This document shows, piece by piece, positions 1 through 6,792 of a DNA stretch of 9,132 bases. Position 1 is the first letter of the stretch, and the number at the start of each line of letters is the position of its first letter. A model generated the notes under the pieces. It saw nothing but the letters and a program-made list of their open reading frames with translations. It did not search any database and was not told the DNA's origin. Location: positions 1 to 9,132 of the forward strand of contig JAJZIF010000116.1 in assembly GCA_021810735.1 (NCBI GenBank). The letters run 5' to 3'. This DNA is from Acidobacteriota bacterium (lineage in GTDB: Bacteria; Acidobacteriota; Terriglobia; Terriglobales; Acidobacteriaceae). The position numbers and the translations under genes were made by a program.

Positions 1-1167
1 CAGCGCATTCGTAATCCAGTTGGCCGAAGCACCCAGGCTCTGGCCCTTCGCCCGCACCTTGTTCGGGAATATCTCACTGATGTATACCCACACCACCGCG
101 CCCTGCGAAATCGCAAAGAAGAGAATGTACCCCACCAGCAGCCACAGCAGCAGCGCCGACTCGCTCCCCGTCTGGAACAGCCAACCCACGCCCCCCAGGC
201 AGAACACCATCCCCGCCGCACCAATCAGCAGCAGCTTCTTGCGTCCTACCTTGTCGATAATCGTCATCGCGAACAGCGTCGCAATCAGGTTTGTCAGCCC
301 GATAATCACCGCCTGCCCGCTGCTCGACATCTGGCTGAATCCCGCCGACGCAAATATCGAATTCAGGTAGTACAGAATCGCGTTGATGCCAGCCAGTTGG
401 TTAAAGATCCCTGTCGCCATCGCCAGAAAGATCGGAAACGCATACTTCGCCTGGAAAATCGGTTCCCGCCGCTGCGACCGGTCCAGGTGCACGGACCGCA
501 CAATTTCCGCCAGCTCCGCTTCCGTGTCCGGCGTGCCAATCAGCTGCAGCACCTCTCGCGCTTCTTCAATCCGGTTCTGCGTCACCAGCCATCGCGAGCT
601 TCGAGGAATCCCATACAGCAGAATCAAGAACACCAGCGCCGGCAACGCCGGAATCCCCAGCTGCCAGTGCCATTCCAGGTTGCCCAGGTGGAACAGTCCC
701 ACGCAGAAATTCGAGAAGTAAGCCAGCAGGATTCCTGTCACCACCATCACCTGGAACATCCCCACCAGCCGTCCCCGCCACTTCGCCGGCGCCATCTCCG
801 AGATGTACACCGGCCCCAGCACCGATGAGCCGCCAATTCCCAGCCCGCCAATAAACCGGAATACCAGCAGTACATACCAGTTCCAAGCGAAGGCGCAGCC
901 CAGCGCCGATATCAGGTACAGCGCAGCCATCACCCGCAGCGCGCCCCGCCCACCGAGCCGCTCGCCAAGCTCTCCAGAACTGAGCGCTCCGATCGCCGTG
1001 CCCCACAGCGCAATCGAAACCGTCACGCCCAGCCAGAACGGGGTTAGCCGAAAGGTGTTTGTCAGCGAATGAGTCGACCCCGCAATCACCGCCGTGTCAA
1101 ACCCGAACAGCAGTCCGCCCAGCGCACCCACCAGCGCGCTCTTCGCCAGGATCCGATTCATCCGCAT
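1..1167 (-). CDS. Sugar-porter family MFS transporter (C-terminus outside window)
   Basis: Inner-membrane monosaccharide importer of the sugar porter (XylE/GalP-like) branch of the major facilitator superfamily. 389 codons are visible without a stop; family members are usually about 440-480 residues, so roughly the last two membrane helices are missing. Seen: TM1 motif GGLLFGFDTAVIAG (17-30), RFIGGLGIGG (104-113) followed by SEMAPAKWRGRLVG (123-136), the inter-domain PESPRWL equivalent as PRSSRWL (188-194), the TM7 motif FNQLAGINAILYYLN (255-269), DKVGRKK (305-311), and WVYISEIFPNKVRAKG (360-375). The ATG at 1167 is preferred over the ATG at 1161 because a GGGGGA stretch (1177-1182) lies 9 nt before it. 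It follows the GH32 gene by 63 bp on the same strand, so it is probably co-transcribed and imports the released fructose or glucose. The substrate is inferred from context only. Confidence 0.93.
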   Translation of the reverse strand, partial: MRMNRILAKSALVGALGGLLFGFDTAVIAGSTHSLTNTFRLTPFWLGVTVSIALWGTAIGALSSGELGERLGGRGALRVMAALYLISALGCAFAWNWYVLLVFRFIGGLGIGGSSVLGPVYISEMAPAKWRGRLVGMFQVMVVTGILLAYFSNFCVGLFHLGNLEWHWQLGIPALPALVFLILLYGIPRSSRWLVTQNRIEEAREVLQLIGTPDTEAELAEIVRSVHLDRSQRREPIFQAKYAFPIFLAMATGIFNQLAGINAILYYLNSIFASAGFSQMSSSGQAVIIGLTNLIATLFAMTIIDKVGRKKLLLIGAAGMVFCLGGVGWLFQTGSESALLLWLLVGYILFFAISQGAVVWVYISEIFPNKVRAKGQSLGASANWITNAL

Positions 1168-1230
1168 GCCGAAATTTCCCCCGTTCTCACTTACAATTCA
1201 CCGTCGTTTCGGCTCCGCCCATCTTACCCG

Positions 1231-2790
1231 TTACGAGGTCAGCCGGTCTGGAGAAATCGGCTCCAGTTGCCATACGCGCAGATCCCTCACCGTGCCCTCC
1301 GGACCATCTACCTTCACCCACACGTCCGGGGCCACATCTCCCGCGTAATAAAACCGCTTCGTATACGCCGCCGTGCCCTGCAGCATCACCTCCGCCACAG
1401 AGCCATCCACATATATATGTATCTCCAACGCCTGCGTATGCGGCCCCGCTATCGGAATCGCCTTCCCATCCGCCAACACTTCGCCGGGCCGCGCCGGATC
1501 ATAGGCAATCTTCACCAGCGGCTCATTCAGCTCCCCGCTTGCGAGCCTGCCCATCAGCTGCACCGCAAACGGCTTGCCGCCCCGCGCAAACCGCCCCGAC
1601 AACTCTCCTGTCGCTCGTGAAATAAGAAACCGATTCAGATTCATATTCGCATCCTGGCCTGGCGCCAGCCTTTGCTCGTCGAGCCTGAGCTGATGCACAG
1701 CCTCATCCACCTCGATACTCAAATCCCCATCCGGACGCAACCGCAACACGCGCGGCAGGGACATCATGCATGCCCAGCCCGCCGCGCTGTACTCCGCCTC
1801 GGGCCGCCGCTCTGGAATCCATCCCCACACAATCCGCCGCCCATGCTTGTCCGTCTGCGTCTTCGCCGCATAATACGCGCCGTAATCCAGCACTCCCGCT
1901 TTCTCCGGGTGAAACTTCATCGCCGCCTCATCCAGTACGCCCGTCTGCCAGTGCACCTGCCCCATCGACGAATAAATCAGCACATGCTTTCCATCCAGCG
2001 GAAAGAGATCCGGACACTCCCACATCTCTCCATCTCCCACCGGATTCGCCGTCTGCTTCCCGCTCCCTGGTCCGCTCGCCACAAAATGCAGATACTCCCA
2101 GTTCCGTAAATCCTTTGACCGGTAAAGCAGCACTCTGCCGCCCTTGCCCAGCACGCCCGAGCCCACTGCCACATACCACCAATCGCCGCTCTTCCACGGC
2201 GAAGGATCGCGAAAGCCAGCCACTTTGATCCCCGGCGGCGGCGCGGGTATCACCGCCTGCGGCACCTTCTTCCACGCCGTCAGATTCATGCCCGTAGCTG
2301 TTGCCAGGCACTGGCTCTCGCGCAGGCTGTTCGCTCCGTCGCGAATCGTCGCCTCGCTCTCCGGTGCCTTCACTACCCCCGTATACATCACCGTCACTAC
2401 GCCTTGATCGATCACTGCCGACCCGCTGAAGCACCCTGCCGCATCCGGCCCGCCAGGCGTCGGAGCCAGCGCCACCGGCAAATGCTCCCAATGCACCATG
2501 TCCTCGCTCATCGCGTGCCCCCAGTGCATGTCGCCCCATACTGCCGCCTGCGGGTTGTACTGGAAAAACATGTGATAGCGACCATCCCAGTAAACCGGCC
2601 CGTTGGGATCGTTCATCCAGTTCCGCTTCGGCAGCAGATGAAATTGCGGCCGCCGCGGATCGCGCGCCAGCCGCCCCTCCAGCGCAATCAGTTCCGCATA
2701 GGTCTCCACTTCACCGGCCCACCCCCTGCGGCTCATCGCCGCCGCACCCGCCAGCCCCGCCGCACTCTTCAGCAATTCCCGACGATTCAT
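1231..2790 (-). CDS. Glycoside hydrolase family 32 beta-fructosidase with Tat signal
   Basis: A 519-residue secreted beta-fructofuranosidase (invertase/levanase/inulinase class) that releases fructose from sucrose or fructans by a retaining mechanism. The three GH32 catalytic motifs are intact: WMNDPNGP with nucleophile Asp61, FRDP with transition-state stabiliser Asp195, and WECPDLF with acid/base Glu258. A five-bladed propeller covers roughly residues 48-370; the C-terminal part carries the beta-sandwich signature (IHIYVDGSVAEVMLQG). The N-terminus MNRRELLK followed by a short Ala/Gly-rich stretch and GWA is a twin-arginine signal, implying export of the folded enzyme to the periplasm. The ATG at 2790 is chosen over in-frame upstream codons (to 2910) because a GGGAGGGG ribosome site precedes it and the Tat motif begins there. 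It lies between the receptor and the transporter, consistent with periplasmic cleavage of an imported saccharide. Sucrose versus levan/inulin preference cannot be told from sequence alone. Confidence 0.96.
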   Translation of the reverse strand: MNRRELLKSAAGLAGAAAMSRRGWAGEVETYAELIALEGRLARDPRRPQFHLLPKRNWMNDPNGPVYWDGRYHMFFQYNPQAAVWGDMHWGHAMSEDMVHWEHLPVALAPTPGGPDAAGCFSGSAVIDQGVVTVMYTGVVKAPESEATIRDGANSLRESQCLATATGMNLTAWKKVPQAVIPAPPPGIKVAGFRDPSPWKSGDWWYVAVGSGVLGKGGRVLLYRSKDLRNWEYLHFVASGPGSGKQTANPVGDGEMWECPDLFPLDGKHVLIYSSMGQVHWQTGVLDEAAMKFHPEKAGVLDYGAYYAAKTQTDKHGRRIVWGWIPERRPEAEYSAAGWACMMSLPRVLRLRPDGDLSIEVDEAVHQLRLDEQRLAPGQDANMNLNRFLISRATGELSGRFARGGKPFAVQLMGRLASGELNEPLVKIAYDPARPGEVLADGKAIPIAGPHTQALEIHIYVDGSVAEVMLQGTAAYTKRFYYAGDVAPDVWVKVDGPEGTVRDLRVWQLEPISPDRLTS

Positions 2791-2792
2791 CG

Positions 2793-2800
2793 CCCCTCCC
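2793..2800 (-). promoter_or_regulatory. Ribosome binding site of the GH32 gene
   Basis: On the minus strand GGGAGGGG ends 2 nt before the ATG at 2790, with its GGAG core about 6 nt away. It fixes the start at the Tat signal peptide and argues against the 40-codon longer reading frame. Confidence 0.75.
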
Positions 2801-2830
2801 AAAATCATGTCCGTGACAGTTGCAAATCTC

Positions 2831-2854
2831 TGCGGGGGCAAACTTTTCCCCGCA
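2831..2854 (-). other. Stem-loop in the GH32 leader
   Basis: A perfect 7-bp inverted repeat TGCGGGG (2831-2837) / CCCCGCA (2848-2854) with a 10-nt loop lies 41-64 nt upstream of the GH32 start. There is no U-run after it on the minus strand, so it looks like an mRNA-stability or processing structure rather than a terminator. The role is inferred. Confidence 0.5.
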
Positions 2855-2891
2855 ATAGCTTCTCCCTCTTTTAGACGTCTACCTGCTCCGT

Positions 2892-2947
2892 CCGCAAGTG
2901 CGGCAAACAAAGCGCGAAGCTGAGCCGCATCAGGGCGTCAGCTTCGC
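2892..2947 (-). terminator. Candidate terminator/attenuator after the receptor gene
   Basis: A perfect 10-bp inverted repeat, GCGAAGCTGA (2914-2923) and TCAGCTTCGC (2938-2947), starts about 28 nt after the receptor stop codon. An inner GCC/GGC pairing (2924-2926 with 2934-2936) extends the stem across one bulged base. On the minus strand it is followed by GCTTTGTTTG, a modest U-rich tract, and then a small CCGC/GCGG hairpin (2892-2903). Because GH32 and transporter lie downstream on the same strand, it may terminate only partly and lower their transcript relative to the receptor. Confidence 0.6.
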
Positions 2948-2975
2948 ATAGGAGGAACGTACTTCAACAACAGCG

Positions 2976-5900
2976 TCAAAAGATGATCCGCCCCTCAAAT
3001 TGCACCGTTCGAGGAAGGTTCGTCTGGTGCCCCACCTGGCCAAAACCGGGCGAAGACAGGTTCGCGTTCGGCAGTGCAAACTGAGGGTGGTTAAAGATGT
3101 CAAAGAACTCTGTACCAAACTTGAATCGCACGCCATGTGTCAGGTCAAAGTACTTGTTGAATGACATGTCCCAGTTCGCGAGGTTGTCGCTTCGCATGGT
3201 GGAATCCACCCGCGACTCGTCTCCAAATGAGTATGGCCCCGGCTGCGTAAAGCAGGCCGTATTGAACCACTCGTTCGCGCGCGCCGCGCTGTGAGCCGAA
3301 CCACTCACGCCCTTGTTGCATCCCGTCGCATAATTCGGGCGAATCGCGCCGGCGCCAAAAATGCTCAGGTTGTTGCCTGCCGCCTGCAGCGCAATCGGCA
3401 GGCCGCTGCGAAAGGTCGTGATGCCGTTCACCCGCCACCCACCGATCACCGCATTCAGCGCACGGTCGGCGTTGCCAAAGTATTGCTGCCCGCGCCCAAA
3501 TGGCAGGTCAATGCCATAGTTGATCACCAGGTTCTGCGGCACATCCTGCATGCTCAGCGACTTTTCAGCCTTCAGATTCGTGTAGTCCTGCACCACGCCG
3601 AGTCCGCCCTGTCCGTCCTGGAACGAACTGGTGTTGTCCGTGTTGCTGATCAGTTTGCTGAAGGTATAAGCCACCTGCACAATGCCGTCGTGCTTGAAGT
3701 GCTCGATATACGCCAGTTGCAGCGCGTTATAGGTCGAATCGCCATACCGCGGCACCGTCTGCAGCACGCCCTGGTACTGCGGGTGCGGCGTCAGCAAGTA
3801 GCCTTCCTCAATCGTCCGGGCGCCAAAGGTCGTCCCCGCCGGCAATATACCGTAGAAGGGATTCTGTACTGGCTTCAGCAGTTGGGAGCCCAGCGCGTCG
3901 TACTTGTCAGGCAATTGGTTCAGGTTGTAGCCCGACCCCGTAAAGCCGTTGCCAATCACCAGGTGTGTGCCTTTTGACCCAGCGTACGCAATCGTCACCG
4001 TGGCCCGATTTCCAAGCGCGCGCTGGATCGCCAGGTTCCACTGTTGCGCATAACCATACGCCTGATGCGGAAAACGTCCCGCTATGTTCAGTCCCAGCGC
4101 CGCATTCAGTCCTGCCTGCGTACGCCCGCTCGGCGGGTTCACCCCGTTTGGCAACGGATTATCGATCGTCGCAATCAAAGGCTGGCCCACTGTATTCGTC
4201 ACGCTCGTGTTGGCAGAATTGATCACGCTGCTGCCGGGCCCGTCCTGCGTAATCTCCGCCGGCAGGTAGGAAATGCCGTAGCCGGCGCGCACCACCGTCT
4301 GCGGCATCACTTCGTACGCAATACCCAACCGCGGAGCGAACAGATTCCAATGCAGTGCCTCTTCGTGCCGGTTCGGGTATTGCGGGCTGGCCACAAACGC
4401 CAGACGCCCTGTCAGCGGAACCGACGTACCCGTCACCGGATTCGTAATCGACTGCAAGCCGCCAATGCTCACCCCTGCATTCGGTTGCAGCACCGTATCG
4501 AGGTTGTTTTCTTCCTCGAATGCGCCCGGCTGGCTCCAGCGCAGGCCCGCATTCACTGTCAACTTCTTACTCGCCTGCCAGGTGTCCGTCACGTAGAACG
4601 CATACGAGTGCAGGAACGCGTGCCACGTCCCCACCGACGCAATGCTTGTGCTTGACGGAATCCCCAGCAGAAACGACGCCAGCGCGTTCCCGTCCACTGC
4701 GTCACTTGCGTTCTTCGCCGTATAGAAGGGCGTCGCATTCAGGTTCAGGCCCTGGCTGTTGCCGTAGTTTTCCCACAGGATCTGGCGCCACTCTACACCG
4801 GCCTTGATCGTGTTCCGGTTCAGAATCTTCGTCAGGCTCGCGTTCGCACCCCAGATGTTGTTGTTCCAGTACAGTTGCGAAAGCTCCGCGCCAATCCCGT
4901 ATCCCTGGATCCCTAGACCCGGCAGCAGGCCTTCCTTCTTCGCGCTTTCCTGTTGAATCGTGCCGTAAGTCGGGCTGATCGATGACATGTCGAACCCGTC
5001 GCTCAGCGGGTATTGAAAGTTGTAGTTCTCCAGGTACGAAAGGTGAACATCTGCAATCGTGTTCGCATTGAAGACGTGATTTTCTCCAATCTCCGCCTCC
5101 TGCGTGTAGTTTCCCGTCGGCCCGGCGCCAGTCTTGGTTCCGAAGGGATCGCTGATCCCATTGTGCGGATTCCAGAACGTATAACGGACGAACAATGAGT
5201 CGTTCGGGTCTGGCGCAATGTCCACTCGTGCGTTGTACTGGTCCTGGTAGCCCTCAATCGGCGCCGAGGCAAAAAAGTTCGTCGTGAATGGCTTCTGAAT
5301 CACGCGCGACTCGTTCGGCGTCTCCAGTTGCAGAATCTTCAGCGCCGTCGGATCAATCCGGTTCTGCGGGATAATGTTCCTCGGAAACGGCTGGCCTGTC
5401 TCCGGATCGTAAATCGTCTGCGGATCCCCCGAAAAGTTCCCCGCCAGCTCTGCCATCGTAGGCACCGTCGCATTGATCGGACTCGCCGAAATCAGCGACT
5501 CACGCTCCCAGGAGAAGAAAAAAAACGCCCTGTTCTTCAAAATCGGCCCACCCAGGTTCGCGCCAAACTGGTTCTGGTGCAGCGGAGCCTTGCCCAGGCC
5601 TTCATGGTTGCTGAACCAGTCATTCGCATCCAGCGCCGTGTTGCGGAAGTACTCATACACGTTGCCGTGGAACTTGTTCGTCCCGCTCTTGGTCACAATC
5701 TGAACCACGCCGCCGTTGAATCCGCCAAATTCCGCGCTCACGTCATTGGTCGAAACGCGAAATTCCTGTACCGCATCCTGCGTTGGTACCAGCGGATTCA
5801 CGTTGTTCTCGGCGATGTTCTGTTCCATCCCGTCGATGTAGAAAATGCTCTGTCCGCTGAAACCGCCGCCAATCTGATAATTGTTGTATGCAATCGCCTG

Positions 5901-6590
5901 CGTTTGCCCGCCGGCCTGGAAGTTCCCGCTGCCGCCGTTGGCCATCGTGCTGCCCTGCGTCCCGCCGCCCGGCACTACGCCAGGAATAAAATCCAGCAGA
6001 TTGTTTACGTTGCGCCCGTTCAGCGGGGCCTGGACCACCTGTCGCCCTTCCACCACGCCTCCGAGCGATGCGCTCTGCGTTTGCAGCGCAGCCCGTGAGG
6101 CCGTCACCGTCACCGTCTGGCTCACATTGCCGACCCGCAGCGTCACGTTCACCCGCGTCGCGCCGCCCACCTGCACGTCGATCCCGCTCTGCATCATCGA
6201 CTGGAAGCCTTGCTTCGTCACCGTCAGGTCGTACTTGTCCGGAATCAGGTTCACAAAACTGTAATTGCCCGCCGAACCCGTCATCGCCGTCTGCATTGCA
6301 TTCGTCGCCGTGTTCTTCAGCACCACCTTCGCGCCCGGAACAATCGCGCCCGTCGAGTCCGTCACCGTACCCACAACGCTGCCGTAACTCGTCTGCGCCC
6401 GCGCAGGCACTCCGCCCGTCCATCCAACAACTGCCAGCAGGGCCAGCACAGCAGCCACACCGCTCATGCCCCCGCGCAACCGCCGCTTCGTGCCCATTGT
6501 CTCTGTGAATGCTGGCGTGCCCGCAGTCCTGATCGCTTTGCGCCGCCGTGCTGTCCTCAGATGGATTAGTCCACTCATTAGCTGATTCAT
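2976..6590 (-). CDS. TonB-dependent receptor with carboxypeptidase-regulatory-like domain (Oar-type)
   Basis: A 1,204-residue outer-membrane transporter that would take up an oligosaccharide using TonB/ExbBD energy. Order of parts: a basic N-terminal extension (1-31), a signal peptide (32-65, MGTKRRLRGG then a Val/Ala/Leu-rich core, cleavage likely after ARA), a CarboxypepD_reg-like beta-sandwich (69-153, GTVTDSTGAIVPGAKV), a possible TonB box TVTVTAS (159-165), the plug (about 165-300, with IDGM at 252-255 and VVQIVTKSGTN at 295-305), and a long beta-barrel ending FEGRIIF with the terminal Phe used for BAM recognition. EFFDIFNHPQFALPN near the C-terminus is typical of acidobacterial receptors. 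The ATG at 6590 is preferred because AGGAGG sits 4 nt before it; alternatives are ATG 6650 (no ribosome site seen) and ATG 6497 (directly at the signal peptide, weak site). Substrate specificity is inferred from the adjacent GH32 gene. No SusD-like partner is encoded nearby. Confidence 0.95.
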   Translation of the reverse strand: MNQLMSGLIHLRTARRRKAIRTAGTPAFTETMGTKRRLRGGMSGVAAVLALLAVVGWTGGVPARAQTSYGSVVGTVTDSTGAIVPGAKVVLKNTATNAMQTAMTGSAGNYSFVNLIPDKYDLTVTKQGFQSMMQSGIDVQVGGATRVNVTLRVGNVSQTVTVTASRAALQTQSASLGGVVEGRQVVQAPLNGRNVNNLLDFIPGVVPGGGTQGSTMANGGSGNFQAGGQTQAIAYNNYQIGGGFSGQSIFYIDGMEQNIAENNVNPLVPTQDAVQEFRVSTNDVSAEFGGFNGGVVQIVTKSGTNKFHGNVYEYFRNTALDANDWFSNHEGLGKAPLHQNQFGANLGGPILKNRAFFFFSWERESLISASPINATVPTMAELAGNFSGDPQTIYDPETGQPFPRNIIPQNRIDPTALKILQLETPNESRVIQKPFTTNFFASAPIEGYQDQYNARVDIAPDPNDSLFVRYTFWNPHNGISDPFGTKTGAGPTGNYTQEAEIGENHVFNANTIADVHLSYLENYNFQYPLSDGFDMSSISPTYGTIQQESAKKEGLLPGLGIQGYGIGAELSQLYWNNNIWGANASLTKILNRNTIKAGVEWRQILWENYGNSQGLNLNATPFYTAKNASDAVDGNALASFLLGIPSSTSIASVGTWHAFLHSYAFYVTDTWQASKKLTVNAGLRWSQPGAFEEENNLDTVLQPNAGVSIGGLQSITNPVTGTSVPLTGRLAFVASPQYPNRHEEALHWNLFAPRLGIAYEVMPQTVVRAGYGISYLPAEITQDGPGSSVINSANTSVTNTVGQPLIATIDNPLPNGVNPPSGRTQAGLNAALGLNIAGRFPHQAYGYAQQWNLAIQRALGNRATVTIAYAGSKGTHLVIGNGFTGSGYNLNQLPDKYDALGSQLLKPVQNPFYGILPAGTTFGARTIEEGYLLTPHPQYQGVLQTVPRYGDSTYNALQLAYIEHFKHDGIVQVAYTFSKLISNTDNTSSFQDGQGGLGVVQDYTNLKAEKSLSMQDVPQNLVINYGIDLPFGRGQQYFGNADRALNAVIGGWRVNGITTFRSGLPIALQAAGNNLSIFGAGAIRPNYATGCNKGVSGSAHSAARANEWFNTACFTQPGPYSFGDESRVDSTMRSDNLANWDMSFNKYFDLTHGVRFKFGTEFFDIFNHPQFALPNANLSSPGFGQVGHQTNLPRTVQFEGRIIF

Positions 6591-6594
6591 GCCG

Positions 6595-6600
6595 CCTCCT
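6595..6600 (-). promoter_or_regulatory. Ribosome binding site of the receptor gene
   Basis: A perfect AGGAGG on the minus strand lies 4 nt before the ATG at 6590. It decides the start among several in-frame ATGs and implies that the receptor is made with a 31-residue stretch ahead of its classical signal peptide. Confidence 0.8.
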
Positions 6601-6616
6601 GAAATTGGCATGCATC

Positions 6617-6646
6617 GTTTTAATGATAAGGAAATACTATTGTCAA
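6617..6646 (-). promoter_or_regulatory. Proximal promoter candidate for the receptor operon
   Basis: On the minus strand a perfect TTGACA (6641-6646) is followed after 18 bp by TAAAAC (6617-6622, 4 of 6 matches to TATAAT). Predicted transcription would start near 6610, giving a leader of about 20 nt that contains the AGGAGG. The 17-bp palindrome at 6652-6668 ends 5 bp upstream of the -35. The -10 is imperfect, so the call is tentative. Confidence 0.45.
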
Positions 6647-6651
6647 TCAAA

Positions 6652-6668
6652 TCAGATTACTAATCTGA
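6652..6668. promoter_or_regulatory. Perfect 17-bp palindrome, candidate operator A
   Basis: TCAGATTA and TAATCTGA flank a central C: eight perfect pairs in an AT-rich intergenic region. Size and symmetry fit a dimeric GntR-type winged-helix operator. It lies just upstream of the proximal -35 and at the expected start site of the distal promoter. The locus regulator at 6793-7944 is the obvious candidate ligand, by inference. Confidence 0.65.
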
Positions 6669-6675
6669 ACAAAGC

Positions 6676-6703
6676 TGTATAGTCTTATTAATTAGACCAT
6701 CAA
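6676..6703 (-). promoter_or_regulatory. Distal promoter candidate with palindromic spacer (operator B)
   Basis: On the minus strand TTGATG (6698-6703, 4 of 6) and TATACA (6676-6681, 4 of 6) are separated by exactly 16 bp. That spacer (6682-6697) is a near-perfect palindrome, GTCTTATTAATTAGAC, with 7 of 8 pairs matched. A repressor bound there would sit between the -35 and -10. Promoter strength and identity are inferred. Confidence 0.4.
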
Positions 6704-6710
6704 CGGGCTG

Positions 6711-6748
6711 AAAAATAAGGCACTCGTGCGTCCCCGCTCCGAGTGCCT
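6711..6748 (-). terminator. Intrinsic terminator of the regulator gene
   Basis: A 9-bp perfect stem, AGGCACTCG (6718-6726) and CGAGTGCCT (6740-6748), with an inner GCG/CGC pairing, is followed on the minus strand by TTATTTTT. It begins 45 nt after the regulator stop codon and separates the regulator transcript from the receptor operon, which therefore needs its own promoter. Confidence 0.88.
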
Positions 6749-6792
6749 CATCCCTGCAAAAATTCCTGCTTCGCTGCAAAATTACGGCGTCT

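Noticed and set aside
20..1072. Several open frames on the + strand, and one minus-strand frame at 566-1006, across the transporter region.
   Set aside because: Their translations are low-complexity Arg/Pro/Ser-rich with no recognisable motif, while the minus-strand frame ending at codon 1-3 gives an uninterrupted sugar-porter protein with all family motifs.
2791..2910. N-terminal extension of the GH32 frame back to 2910.
   Set aside because: The extra 40 residues precede a clear Tat signal that starts at its own well-placed ribosome site, and they overlap leader stem-loops.
5743..6615. 290-residue minus-strand frame overlapping the receptor N-terminus.
   Set aside because: It is a shadow of the receptor: Gly/Arg/Asp-rich composition without motifs, whereas the receptor frame shows signal peptide, carboxypeptidase-like domain and plug.
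6591..6650. Longer receptor start at 6650.
   Set aside because: There is no ribosome site upstream, and the added codons cover the AGGAGG and the proximal promoter candidate.
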